Shown: positions 1 to 8,320 of the stretch, piece by piece
How the letters are laid out: every line of letters begins with the position of its first letter
How positions within the stretch are numbered: position 1 is the stretch's first letter
From: Fundidesulfovibrio putealis DSM 16056
GTDB taxonomy: Bacteria; Desulfobacterota; Desulfovibrionia; Desulfovibrionales; Desulfovibrionaceae
Direction: 5' to 3'
DNA: 64,000 bases
NCBI RefSeq assembly: GCF_000429325.1
Contig: NZ_AUBQ01000003.1
Span: 62,001-126,000, forward strand
Notes under the pieces: model-generated
The model's database searches: none
What the model was told of the DNA's origin: nothing
What the model saw: only the letters and a program-made list of their open reading frames with translations
Translations under genes and position numbers: made by a program

Positions 1-1652
1 GCGCGGGTCAGGGCGATGACCTTGCCGCCGCGCGCCTGCACCTCTTCCAGGTTGGACTTCACCTTGGGGTAAAGCTCGTCGCAGGGGGCCAGGGCGAAGG
101 TGGGGAATTTGGGATCGATCAGCGCGATGGGGCCGTGCTTCATCTCGCCCGAGGCGTAGCCCTCGGCGTGGATGTAGCTGATTTCCTTGAGCTTGAGCGC
201 GCCCTCCAGGGCCAGGGGGAAGCAGGCTCCGCGTCCCAGGTACAGGAAACTCCGGGCCTCAGAATAGGCGCGGGCCAGCTCGGCGGCGCGTGAACGCATG
301 CGCGGCAGCTCCGAGGCCAGGATGTCCGGCAGGTGCGTGAGCGCCTTCAGGCAGTTGGCGCGCACGTCCGGGGGCAGCACGCCCTTTTCCTGTCCCCAGT
401 GCAGCGCCAGGAGCGTCAGAAGCGTCAGCTGGGAGCACATGGCCTTGGTGGAGGCCACGGACATCTCCGGCCCTGCCTGGGTGTAGATGACGTGGTCGGA
501 CTCGCGCGAGACCGTGGACCCGACCACGTTGCACAGCCCGATGACCGTGGCTCCGCGCTCGCGCGCAAGGCGCATCCCGGCCAGGGTGTCGGCGGTCTCG
601 CCGGACTGGGAGATAGCCAGCACGGTGTCGCCGGGGCCCATGATGGGGTCGCGGTAGCGGAATTCGGAGGCGATCTCCACGCGGGTGGGGATCTTGGCCC
701 AGGTCTCCAGCAGGTACATGCCCCACAGCCCGGCGTGGTAGCTGGTGCCGCAGGCCACGATGGTCAGGCGTTCGGGAACGGGAACACCGGCCAGCTCCGT
801 CAGGTTGGCCTTGCCGGACTTGTGGTCGACGCGTCCGGTGAGGCAGTCGGTGATCACGCGGGGCTGCTCGAAGATCTCTTTCAGCATGAAGTGCTTGTAG
901 CCGCCCTTCTGGGCGGCCTGCACGTCCCAGGCGATGTGCTGCGGCGTCTTGGCAACGGGCTCCAGGGTGGCGGCGTCCATCACCTGCCAGGAGTTGGCGT
1001 CGATGCGCACCATCTCGCCGTCTTCCAGGAAGACCACCTCGCGGGTGTAGGGCAGGAAGGCCGGGATGTCCGAGGCCACGAAGTTCTCGCCAACGCCAAC
1101 GCCCATCACCAGGGGCGAGGACTTGCGCGCCGCGTAGATGATGCCCGGATGATCGAGCGACACCACGCACACGGCGTAGGAGCCGTCCACGCGCGACAGG
1201 GCCTTGGACATGGCCTGGTCGAGCTTTTTGGTCTCGGCCAGGTACAGGCCCACCAGCTGGGCCAGCACTTCGGTGTCGGTCTCGGAGGTGAAGGCGATGC
1301 CCTTGGCTTTGAGTTCCTCGCGCAGCTCCTGGTAGTTCTCGATGATGCCGTTGTGCACCAGGGCGATCTTGCCGGAGGCGTCGCGGTGGGGGTGGGCGTT
1401 GCGCTCCACGGGCAGGCCGTGGGTGGCCCAGCGGGTGTGGCCCATGCCGGAGGTGGCGGTATGGGTCGGCGACTCGGCCAGCTTGTTCTCCAGGTTGACC
1501 AGCTTGCCCTCGGCGCGCACCACGGTCAGCTCGCGGTGCTGGATGTAGGCGACCCCAGCGGAGTCGTAGCCCCTGTACTCAAGACGCCTGAGGCCCTCGA
1601 TGATCACGGGGACGGCGGGGCGGTGGCCGCTATAACCGATTATGCCGCACAT
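1..1652 (-). CDS. glmS: Glutamine-fructose-6-phosphate aminotransferase (isomerizing), partial
   Basis: Makes glucosamine-6-phosphate from fructose-6-phosphate and glutamine, the first committed step towards UDP-GlcNAc for peptidoglycan and LPS; cytoplasmic. The protein starts MCGIIGY, so after Met removal Cys is the N-terminal glutamine-hydrolysing nucleophile. The glutaminase domain has RWATHG and HNGIIENY. Two SIS domains follow (CGTSYHAGLW, SQSGETADT, EGALKLKE). About 550 of a usual ~610 residues are present; the C-terminus lies beyond the left edge. The ATG is preceded by AGAGGA in a good ribosome-binding position. It lies 86 bp downstream of the RdgB fusion gene on the same strand, so it may be the last gene of that run. 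Family assignment is secure. Confidence 0.97.
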   Translation of the reverse strand, partial: MCGIIGYSGHRPAVPVIIEGLRRLEYRGYDSAGVAYIQHRELTVVRAEGKLVNLENKLAESPTHTATSGMGHTRWATHGLPVERNAHPHRDASGKIALVHNGIIENYQELREELKAKGIAFTSETDTEVLAQLVGLYLAETKKLDQAMSKALSRVDGSYAVCVVSLDHPGIIYAARKSSPLVMGVGVGENFVASDIPAFLPYTREVVFLEDGEMVRIDANSWQVMDAATLEPVAKTPQHIAWDVQAAQKGGYKHFMLKEIFEQPRVITDCLTGRVDHKSGKANLTELAGVPVPERLTIVACGTSYHAGLWGMYLLETWAKIPTRVEIASEFRYRDPIMGPGDTVLAISQSGETADTLAGMRLARERGATVIGLCNVVGSTVSRESDHVIYTQAGPEMSVASTKAMCSQLTLLTLLALHWGQEKGVLPPDVRANCLKALTHLPDILASELPRMRSRAAELARAYSEARSFLYLGRGACFPLALEGALKLKEISYIHAEGYASGEMKHGPIALIDPKFPTFALAPCDELYPKVKSNLEEVQARGGKVIALTR

Positions 1653-1738
1653 GGAAGATCCTCTTTTTCGATTGTTGTCAAAAAACGGCTGTGGTCAGTT
1701 TGCGGAAAGCCGGGCGTCTGTCAAGCCGCGCCAGCCGC

Positions 1739-2854
1739 TCAGACCCCGTCGTTCATGCAGGTGGCCTTCACCCGCCGCGAGAACGTCAGGTAGATGATGC
1801 ACGCCGAGGACACCACGAACACCGGCAGGGCGTTGGCGATCATGGCCATCTCGGCCATCTGGAGCACCTCGGGGGTGTAGTTCAGGAACTGGGCGGCCAC
1901 GTATTCCACCACGCAGGCAAGCGGCGCGGACATCCAGGCCAGCTTGGCGAACATCAGCGCGCCTTTCTTGCGGCGGTACAGGCTAAGGCCCGCCCAGAAG
2001 ATCAGAAAACCCACGGACACGGCCAGCACGTTCTGGAGCGTGAGCCCGGTGGCCACGGCTGCGGCCAGCTCGCGCGGAGGTCCGCCGGGAGCCTCCAGCG
2101 CCTCGATGAAGCGCAGGTTGCGAGAAACCAGCATGGCCGCAAATATCGGAATGCCGCCCATCATGAGCATGCACAGGGCCTTCAGCCAGCCCTTCACCCC
2201 GAAGTAGGTGTCGCGCAGGATGCGCTGTTCCGGGGTCATGGCCGCCTCGCGTTCCACGGTCTCGACGAAGCCGGGGAAATATTTCATCATCTCGCGAAGC
2301 GCCCGGCCCCGGTGGCTGCGCTCGTTCTTCTGCTCCGGGGTCATTGCGGCGGCGGAGAGCTTCAGTTCCGGGTCGAAAAAGAGGGGGTCGTAGCCGAAGC
2401 CGCCCGTTCCCGAGGGCTCGTGCGCCACGCGCCCGAACCAGACGCCGTGGAAGACCAGCTCGTGCCCGTCCGGGGCGTGGACCACCAGGGCCGAGATGAA
2501 TTTGCAGGCGCGCTTGTCGTCGGGGACGTCCTTCATGGCTTCGAGCAGCTTGGCGTTGTTGTCCGCGTCCGTGGCGTTGTCGCCCGCGTAGCGGGCCGAG
2601 CGCACGCCGGGCTCGCCCTCCAGGGCGTCCACCACCAGGCCGGAGTCGTCGGCCAGGGCGATGAGCCCGGTGGCCTCGCTCACGGCCACGGCCTTCAGCC
2701 GGGCGTTGTCCTCGAAGGTTGCGCCCGTTTCCTCGACCTCCCCGATCCAGGGAAACTGGTCGAGGCCGAGCACCTCGATGTTCTGGCCTTCCAACATTGC
2801 CTGAAGCTCGCGCACCTTGCCCTGGTTGCGCGTGGCCAGTACGACCTTCGTCAC
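1739..2854 (-). CDS. RdgB/HAM1-type XTP/dITP diphosphatase fused to a DUF2569-like membrane domain
   Basis: Residues 1-190 are a full HAM1 nucleotide pyrophosphatase that cleans non-canonical purine NTPs (XTP, dITP). It has TRNQGKVRE at the N-terminus, FEDNA, ADDSGL, GGFGYDPLF and SHRGRAL, all family signatures. Residues ~206-371 are unlike any RdgB. They show four hydrophobic segments (about 225-245, 272-292, 303-325, 338-357) and end in FSRRVKATC, resembling the end of DUF2569 (YdgK-like) membrane proteins. Normal RdgB is ~200 residues; this is 371. The start is GTG directly after the kinase stop, with GGAAGG upstream inside the kinase gene. An in-frame ATG at 2237-2239 with GAGG before it could make the membrane domain separately. 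The enzyme is confident; the DUF2569 label is from memory of the family. Confidence 0.9.
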   Translation of the reverse strand: MTKVVLATRNQGKVRELQAMLEGQNIEVLGLDQFPWIGEVEETGATFEDNARLKAVAVSEATGLIALADDSGLVVDALEGEPGVRSARYAGDNATDADNNAKLLEAMKDVPDDKRACKFISALVVHAPDGHELVFHGVWFGRVAHEPSGTGGFGYDPLFFDPELKLSAAAMTPEQKNERSHRGRALREMMKYFPGFVETVEREAAMTPEQRILRDTYFGVKGWLKALCMLMMGGIPIFAAMLVSRNLRFIEALEAPGGPPRELAAAVATGLTLQNVLAVSVGFLIFWAGLSLYRRKKGALMFAKLAWMSAPLACVVEYVAAQFLNYTPEVLQMAEMAMIANALPVFVVSSACIIYLTFSRRVKATCMNDGV

Positions 2855-4081
2855 TTATACACCTTCCTTGCCGTCTTGATTATTCCCTGACGTATCCCCC
2901 GAACCGTCCGCTCCCCGTATCCACAGGGAGTCGTGCCTCGGGGCGGCCTGACCCTCGATCCCGGTCTCCTCCGCCGCCATGAGCGGCGCGAGCACCAGCC
3001 GCACTTGGGTGCCCTTGCCAAGCTCGCTCTCCAACTCCACCGAACCTCCCACCTCGTCCAGGATCTTCTTGGTCATGGCCAAGCCAAGACCAGAGCCCTT
3101 GTCCTTGGTGGAGAAGAACGGATTAAACACCTGATCCAGGTTCTCGGGGGGGATGCCCCGGCCCGTGTCGGCCAGTTCCAGCACCAGGCTGTCGCCGCGC
3201 ATGAAGCAGCGAAGCGCGAGGCTTCCGCCGTCCGGCATGGCCTCCATGGAGTTCTTGACCATGTTGATGATGCACTGCTTGAAAAGCTCCGGGTCGCCCT
3301 TGGCCATGGGCAGGCCCGGGGCGATCTCCACGCTGACCTCGATGCCCTGCTTCTGGCAACCCAGGGCCATGAGATCCATGGTCTGGCGGGCGGTCTCGCA
3401 CAGGTCCACCTGCCCCTTCAGGCCCTGGGTGGGGCGCGCGAAGTTGAGCAGGCTCTTCAGTATCTTGTCCAGGCGGTTGGACTCCTCCAGGATGATGGAG
3501 ACCTTGGTGCGGGCCTTCTCGTCCAGGGAGCCGGAGCGCAGGAGCGAATTGGCGAACCCGGCGATGGCGAACAGCGGGTTCCTGATCTCGTGGGCCACGT
3601 AGGTGGACAATTCCCCCACGGCGGCCAGCTTCTCCGACTGTTGCAGGCGGCGCTCCATGTAGGTGCCCTGGGTGATGTCGCGGCGCAGCACCACCACGTT
3701 GGCCAGCGCGCCGTCCGTGCCCAGCACCGGGTAGATGTACACCCGGAAATATTGCAGGCGGCCCTTGTCGTCCACCACCGTGTGAACCTGCTCGCTGCGG
3801 CCTGACTTGCGCACGTTCTCCCACAGGCTCACGTCGCCTTCGGGCTCGCAGATGCCCTTGAACCCGGCCAGGGCCTCCCAGCAGGGCTTGCCCAGGTAGT
3901 CCCTGCGCTGGCCTCCAAGGCGGTCCATCACCGCGCGGTTGACGTCGATCACGCAGGACTTGCCGTCGAGAATGACGATGTCGTCTGGTATCTGGTCGAT
4001 CACGGAGGAAAGCAGCGTGCGCTCCTGGGCCAGATCGAGAGCGCAGGCGGCGTCCTGGGGGCGGGGAGGAGCATCGTTCAT
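2855..4081 (-). CDS. PAS-domain sensor histidine kinase (orphan)
   Basis: A soluble two-component sensor kinase of 408 residues with no transmembrane segment. A PAS domain lies at about 22-135. The HisKA dimerisation helix has phospho-acceptor His164 in VAHEIRNPL. The HATPase domain shows the N box around Asn277 (MVKNSMEAM), the G1 box DTGRGI at 305-310 and PFFSTKDKGSGLGL at 321-334. The layout resembles NtrB/AtoS-like kinases that sense a cytoplasmic or PAS-bound signal. No response regulator is adjacent, so its partner is unknown. Its TAA abuts the GTG of the RdgB fusion, so the two are likely co-transcribed. The acidic C-terminal tail past residue 370 is low complexity. Confidence 0.93.
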   Translation of the reverse strand: MNDAPPRPQDAACALDLAQERTLLSSVIDQIPDDIVILDGKSCVIDVNRAVMDRLGGQRRDYLGKPCWEALAGFKGICEPEGDVSLWENVRKSGRSEQVHTVVDDKGRLQYFRVYIYPVLGTDGALANVVVLRRDITQGTYMERRLQQSEKLAAVGELSTYVAHEIRNPLFAIAGFANSLLRSGSLDEKARTKVSIILEESNRLDKILKSLLNFARPTQGLKGQVDLCETARQTMDLMALGCQKQGIEVSVEIAPGLPMAKGDPELFKQCIINMVKNSMEAMPDGGSLALRCFMRGDSLVLELADTGRGIPPENLDQVFNPFFSTKDKGSGLGLAMTKKILDEVGGSVELESELGKGTQVRLVLAPLMAAEETGIEGQAAPRHDSLWIRGADGSGDTSGNNQDGKEGV

Positions 4082-4141
4082 TGCTATTTCTCTAACCGCT
4101 TCGCAACCGGAGTCAAAGATAATTTACCGGAACACGCCGCC

Positions 4142-6481
4142 TCACGCCTTGCGCGGCGAGGATGCCGCGATGTTGTTCTCGCGCAGCAGCCTGTCCACGG
4201 TCATGTAGATGTCCGAGGAGGTGCGCGCTGCGTTGTCCAGGTCGTCCACCCAGAACAGCAGCTTGAAGGTGAGCGCGGTGTCGCCGAACGCCGTGAACTG
4301 GGCCGTGGGCTTGGGCTGGGCCAGCACGTTGGGGTGGCTTTTGGCGGCCTCCAGCAGCAGGGCGTGCACCTTGCCCGTGTCCGAGCCGTAGACCACGCCG
4401 ACCTCCAGGGCGCGGCGCACGCGCCGGTCCTTGTGGGACCAGTTGATGATCCGCTGGGTGATGAGGTCCGAGTTGGGCACGAAGAGCGTGGCGTTGTCAA
4501 AGGTCTGCACCACGGTGTTGCGGATGTTCACCCGCTGCACCGACCCCCAGGTCTCGCCGATCTGGAGCACGTCCCCGGCCTGCACCGAACGCCCGAACAG
4601 CAGGATGAGCCCGGAGATGAAGTTGTTGATGATGTTCTGCATGCCGAAGCCGATGCCCACGGACAGGCCGCCCGCCACCACCGCCAGGCTTGTGAAGCTC
4701 GCGCCCACCATGCGCAGGCTGATGAGCACGTACAGGCCCCAGATCACGTAGGTGGAAATGGTCTCCAGGAGGTTCAGCACGCCGCGCTCCAGGTCCGGGC
4801 GGCGCGAGGGCAGCTCGGCTATCAGGCGGTCGGCCACGCGGGTCGCCGCGCGGGCCAGGTAGAACCCGATGAAGATGATCGCCAGGCGGGTCAGGTCCAG
4901 GCTGAAGTCGCCGTCGCCCAGGTCCGCCCCGGCCAGGGACCAGAACACGCTGCGCCCGCCCATGGCCATGGACAGCCAGAACAGGAAGGCAGCCGCCATG
5001 GCGATGGCCGTGAACGGCAGGGCCAGGCCGCCCACGAAGCTGCGCACGGCCTCCCCGGTCAGATCGGCTGCGGGCCGCGACACCGCGCGCCCCACCAGCC
5101 CGTACAGAGCCAGGCCGGCTTGCAGGAAAACCAACAGCAGAAACCACCCGATGACGATAAGAAGCGTCAGGTTCACCCAGCCAAGAAGCGCAGGCAGGCA
5201 CAGCAGGGGATAGATCCATCCGGCAGCCGCGGCCACACGGGAGACAAGGTCCGCCTGCGCCGCAGCCTTGGCTTCCTGGGGAGGCGGCGCCGCGGCGTCA
5301 GCTTCAGGCGCAGCGGAGGCGGATGCGCCAACAGCGGCCCTGCGCCGCATCATCCAGCCAGCCGCGAACAGGGCCAGCACCCACACGCCGCCGCGCAACG
5401 CCTCCGGCAGCCAGGGCATCTGCAACAGCACCGCCAGGAAGAACATCCACCAGGCTGAGGCCACCGGGTTCGTTGCCGGAGCGGCTTCCCCGGCCTGCAT
5501 GCGGCGCAGAAACCAGGATACGCCCAGAACGCCCCTGGCCAGGAGTATCTCGGCCACGGCGCTGGTCTCGGCGCGCACCAGCACGAAGGCTGCGCCGCCC
5601 GTGGCCCACAGGGTGGACACGCCAAGCCCCATCCAGGCCAGGCTCCCCAAGGGCTGCGTCACCTTGAAGCCAGGATAGCGCGCCTCAACGCGCTTGAGCC
5701 CGATTCCCGCCATCAGGGCCAGCAGCGCCGCCAGACCCAGAAGCCGCGCCGCCACGCCGCCGAGGCTGGATTCCCCGGCATCGAAGAGCGTGGTGTACAT
5801 GGCGATCAGCCTGGGCAGGTCGGTCAGGCGCTGAGCGGCCTCCTTCCAGATCGCAACAGACAGAAAGCCCTTGCCGGGAGTGAGGTAATAGTCCTTCCAG
5901 GCTCGGGGGATGCGTTCGGTGATGGTCTGGGACAGCTTCCCGATGCCCTTGTGCAGGTCGTTTGTGGGGTTCAGGCCCTGGTCCAGCACGGTCTTCACCC
6001 GGCCCAGCTTGCCCTTCATCTTGCGCAGGTCGCCCAGGAAGTCGGCCACGGCCTTGTTGATCTCCGTGGAGGGGCCGTCCGTGGACTGGCGGGCGAACTC
6101 GCCCTCCAGTTCGGTCAGGCGCTCCTGGAAGTTCTTCATGTCCAGGTCGGCCTTGCTGAAGGGCTGGGTCACGGCGTCCACGCGGGCCTTGAGGATGTCA
6201 AGCCCGGCCAGCACCGCCCGCAACTCCATGGGGCTGGTACCCGACACGCGCGCCAGCACCATCAGTTCGTCGAGCTTCTTGCGCAGCGCCGCCAGATCCT
6301 GGCGGGTCTGCTTCACCATGCCCGGCAGCTTCTGGGACACGCCGTCCACGTAGTCTATCTGGTACTGGAGTTCCTCGTAGTTGCGCTGGAGCATCAGCTT
6401 CCAGGCGTCGTCGTCCTCGGCGTAAGCGGGAATCGCAACAAGCGACAGCAGAAAAAAACAGGCAAGCACACGAAGTATCAT
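4142..6481 (-). CDS. MscS-family mechanosensitive ion channel with large periplasmic N-terminal domain
   Basis: A 779-residue inner-membrane channel expected to open under membrane tension and protect against osmotic downshock. A signal peptide is visible (cleavage near AYA-EDD). An alpha-helical periplasmic region to about residue 210 follows, then some eleven hydrophobic segments. The MscS core begins near residue 575. It contains the glycine/alanine-rich pore helix (GGLSVGIGFGMQNI), then NNFISGLILLFGR, the beta domain (AGDVLQIGETWGSVQ) and FVPNSDLITQRIINWS. The N-terminal coiled-coil part resembles DUF3772-type MscS relatives. Its 3' end is 60 bp from the kinase on the same strand. It is divergent from rimO with only 58 bp between them. 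Confidence 0.93.
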   Translation of the reverse strand: MILRVLACFFLLSLVAIPAYAEDDDAWKLMLQRNYEELQYQIDYVDGVSQKLPGMVKQTRQDLAALRKKLDELMVLARVSGTSPMELRAVLAGLDILKARVDAVTQPFSKADLDMKNFQERLTELEGEFARQSTDGPSTEINKAVADFLGDLRKMKGKLGRVKTVLDQGLNPTNDLHKGIGKLSQTITERIPRAWKDYYLTPGKGFLSVAIWKEAAQRLTDLPRLIAMYTTLFDAGESSLGGVAARLLGLAALLALMAGIGLKRVEARYPGFKVTQPLGSLAWMGLGVSTLWATGGAAFVLVRAETSAVAEILLARGVLGVSWFLRRMQAGEAAPATNPVASAWWMFFLAVLLQMPWLPEALRGGVWVLALFAAGWMMRRRAAVGASASAAPEADAAAPPPQEAKAAAQADLVSRVAAAAGWIYPLLCLPALLGWVNLTLLIVIGWFLLLVFLQAGLALYGLVGRAVSRPAADLTGEAVRSFVGGLALPFTAIAMAAAFLFWLSMAMGGRSVFWSLAGADLGDGDFSLDLTRLAIIFIGFYLARAATRVADRLIAELPSRRPDLERGVLNLLETISTYVIWGLYVLISLRMVGASFTSLAVVAGGLSVGIGFGMQNIINNFISGLILLFGRSVQAGDVLQIGETWGSVQRVNIRNTVVQTFDNATLFVPNSDLITQRIINWSHKDRRVRRALEVGVVYGSDTGKVHALLLEAAKSHPNVLAQPKPTAQFTAFGDTALTFKLLFWVDDLDNAARTSSDIYMTVDRLLRENNIAASSPRKA

Positions 6482-6539
6482 GGAGGGCCCTCACGGGGGG
6501 ATTTGTCTTTCGAGCGATTCCTGATACCGTGCGGACAAC

Positions 6540-7850
6540 ATGACCGCAAGAAACTTGACAACCCCCATACACACCATTTCCCTGGGCTGCCCCAAGAATC
6601 TGGTTGATTCCGAGTACCTGCTGGGCGGACTGCCCGGCATAGCCAAACCCGTGGACCGGCCCGAGGACGCGCAGGTGGTCCTGGTGAACACCTGCGGCTT
6701 CATCCGCCCCGCCGTGGAGGAGTCCCTGGCCGAGATCCTGGACGCCGCCAAGGCCATCCGCGACATATCCCCCAAGCCGCTGCTGGTGGTGGCCGGATGC
6801 CTGGTGAGCCGCTATGGCGAGGACCTCAAGGCAGGCTTGCCCGAGGTGGACCTGTGGCTCTCCACCCACGAGCTGCCCGACTGGCCCGCCAAGATCGCCC
6901 TGGCCATGGGCCGCGCAGCCAACGCCGCCCCCTCGCGCATCTTCTCAAGCCCGCCCGGCTACGCCTATCTCAAGATCAGCGAAGGCTGCCGCCACGCCTG
7001 CCGCTTCTGCACCATTCCCTCCATCCGGGGAAAACTGAAAAGCCGACCCGTGGCCGAGCTGACCGCCGAAGCCAGGCAGGTGCTGGCCTCCGGGCGCAAA
7101 GAACTGATCCTCGTGGCCCAGGACCTGACCGCCTACGGCCAGGACTTCGCCGACCCCTCCAGCCTTCGCGAGCTCCTGGAGAACCTGCTGCCGCTCTCCG
7201 GCCTTGAGCGCCTGCGCCTGCTCTATCTCTACCCCGCCGGGCTCACCCCGGAGCTTCTGGACTTCATGGCCTCGGCTGGCGCGCCGCTGCTCCCTTATTT
7301 CGACATCCCGCTCCAGCACGCCCACCCGGATATCCTCAAGTCCATGGGGCGCCCCTTCGCCAAGGACCCGCGCCGCGTGATCGACCTCGTACGCTCGCGC
7401 TTCCCCGAAGCGGCCATGCGCACCAGCCTCATCGTCGGCTATCCCGGCGAGAAGCCCGCGCATTTCAATTATCTGCTGAACTTCATCCGCGAGGTGCGCT
7501 TCCAGCACCTGGGCGTGTTCGCCTTCCAGGCCGAGGAAGGCACGCCCGCCGCGTCCATGCCCGGGCAGGTCGGCCCCAAGACCCGCCAGAAGCGGCGCGA
7601 GGCCATCATGGCCGCACAGGCCGAGATCTCCGAGGAGTGGCTCTCCGGTTTCGAGGGGCGCACCATGGACGTGCTGGTGGATGCGCCGCACCCCGAATGG
7701 CCCGGACTGCACGTGGGGCGCACCTGGTTCCAGTCGCCTGAGATCGACGGCGTCACCTACGTGTCCGGACCCGGCGTCAAGCCTGGAGCCATGGTCAAGG
7801 CCGTGATCGAGGAGACGAAAATCTACGATCTGGTGGGGTTGGTCGGATAA
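6540..7850 (+). CDS. rimO: Ribosomal protein S12 (Asp) beta-methylthiotransferase
   Basis: A radical SAM enzyme that methylthiolates a conserved aspartate of ribosomal protein S12 using two 4Fe-4S clusters. The N-terminal UPF0004 domain has Cys17 (SLGCPKN), Cys52 (NTCGFI) and Cys87 (AGCLV). The radical SAM motif is Cys150-x3-Cys154-x2-Cys157 in EGCRHACRFCTIPSIRG. A C-terminal TRAM domain follows (MDVLVDAP to the end). SLGCPKNLVDSE and the S12-type spacing separate it from MiaB and MtaB. The length of 436 is normal. A strong terminator lies at 7976-8018. Confidence 0.97.
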   Translation: MTARNLTTPIHTISLGCPKNLVDSEYLLGGLPGIAKPVDRPEDAQVVLVNTCGFIRPAVEESLAEILDAAKAIRDISPKPLLVVAGCLVSRYGEDLKAGLPEVDLWLSTHELPDWPAKIALAMGRAANAAPSRIFSSPPGYAYLKISEGCRHACRFCTIPSIRGKLKSRPVAELTAEARQVLASGRKELILVAQDLTAYGQDFADPSSLRELLENLLPLSGLERLRLLYLYPAGLTPELLDFMASAGAPLLPYFDIPLQHAHPDILKSMGRPFAKDPRRVIDLVRSRFPEAAMRTSLIVGYPGEKPAHFNYLLNFIREVRFQHLGVFAFQAEEGTPAASMPGQVGPKTRQKRREAIMAAQAEISEEWLSGFEGRTMDVLVDAPHPEWPGLHVGRTWFQSPEIDGVTYVSGPGVKPGAMVKAVIEETKIYDLVGLVG

Positions 7851-7852
7851 TA

Positions 7853-7923
7853 CTGGGACTCCGTCCCAGACCCTGCCAGGGCTCTGCCCTGGACCCGCCA
7901 GGGGAGAAGCCTCCCCTGGACCC
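7853..7923 (+). repeat. Palindromic intergenic repeat, copy 1
   Basis: Immediately after rimO lie three short palindromes in a row: CTGGGAC-tcc-GTCCCAG (7853-7869), CCAGGGC-tct-GCCCTGG (7876-7892) and a CCAGGGGAG/CTCCCCTGG hairpin (7899-7920). The block 7876-7923 recurs in inverted orientation at 8203-8249. Strings of CC-rich hairpins like this are typical REP/BIME-type intergenic elements; this class label is inference. Confidence 0.75.
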
Positions 7924-7975
7924 GGCTTTCCGCTTCGCGGGCAGCACCGTTCCGTTTCAGATTCACGCAGGAAAG

Positions 7976-8018
7976 AGCCCTGAAGCACGCAAAGCCGTGC
8001 TTCAGGGCTTTCTTATCT
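7976..8018 (+). terminator. Rho-independent terminator of rimO
   Basis: A perfect 14-bp stem (AGCCCTGAAGCACG / CGTGCTTCAGGGCT) with a 6-nt loop, followed by TTCTTATCT. It lies 125 bp after the rimO stop. Confidence 0.85.
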
Positions 8019-8034
8019 CAAGAGTGAGATTCTT

Positions 8035-8160
8035 GGCGGTGGCTGGGGCTGGCGGCTACCACGGTCGGGTTCTGGCGGGCGGGCGACGAATCGTCTTCAA
8101 ATCGGTTCTAGCCCGCTCGCCAGGACACGGACGGGACAGCCGCCAGCTCCAGCCACTCCC
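8035..8160. repeat. Long imperfect inverted repeat
   Basis: Arms 8035-8084 and 8111-8160 are imperfect inverted copies; by hand alignment about 39 of 50 positions pair, with a 26-nt spacer. The transcript of either strand could fold into a very long GC-rich hairpin. No reading frame with coding character overlaps it. It lies between the two inverted REP-like copies. Confidence 0.75.
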
Positions 8161-8202
8161 CCCCAAGCCCAAGCCTCCCGCACACGACGCGAAGCCCATT
8201 GA

Positions 8203-8249
8203 GGGTCCAGGGGGATCATCCCCCTGGCGGGTCCAGGGCGGAGCCCTGG
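8203..8249 (-). repeat. Palindromic intergenic repeat, copy 2 (inverted)
   Basis: The reverse complement of this block matches 7876-7923 closely, sharing CCAGGGCT(C/T)(C/T)GCCCTGGACC and the following CCAGGGG hairpin. Each half is itself a palindrome (CCAGGGGGA/TCCCCCTGG and CCAGGGC/GCCCTGG). Confidence 0.75.
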
Positions 8250-8254
8250 TGGGG

Positions 8255-8308
8255 CCAGAAACTCCGGCCTGAAGCGAAGCCCCAGAAACTCCTGCCCGAA
8301 GCGAAGCC
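8255..8308. repeat. Two tandem 27-bp repeats
   Basis: CCAGAAACTCCGGCCTGAAG followed by CGAAGCC is repeated directly from 8282 with three substitutions. It lies just beyond the stop of the amphi-Trp gene. Function unknown. Confidence 0.7.
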
Positions 8309-8320
8309 CCGGCATCGCTG

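Noticed and set aside
333-1793. Long plus-strand open frame of 486 codons opposite glmS
   Set aside because: It is the antisense shadow of glmS, full of His/Gly/Val-rich sequence typical of reversed GC-rich genes, and the opposite strand encodes a clear enzyme.
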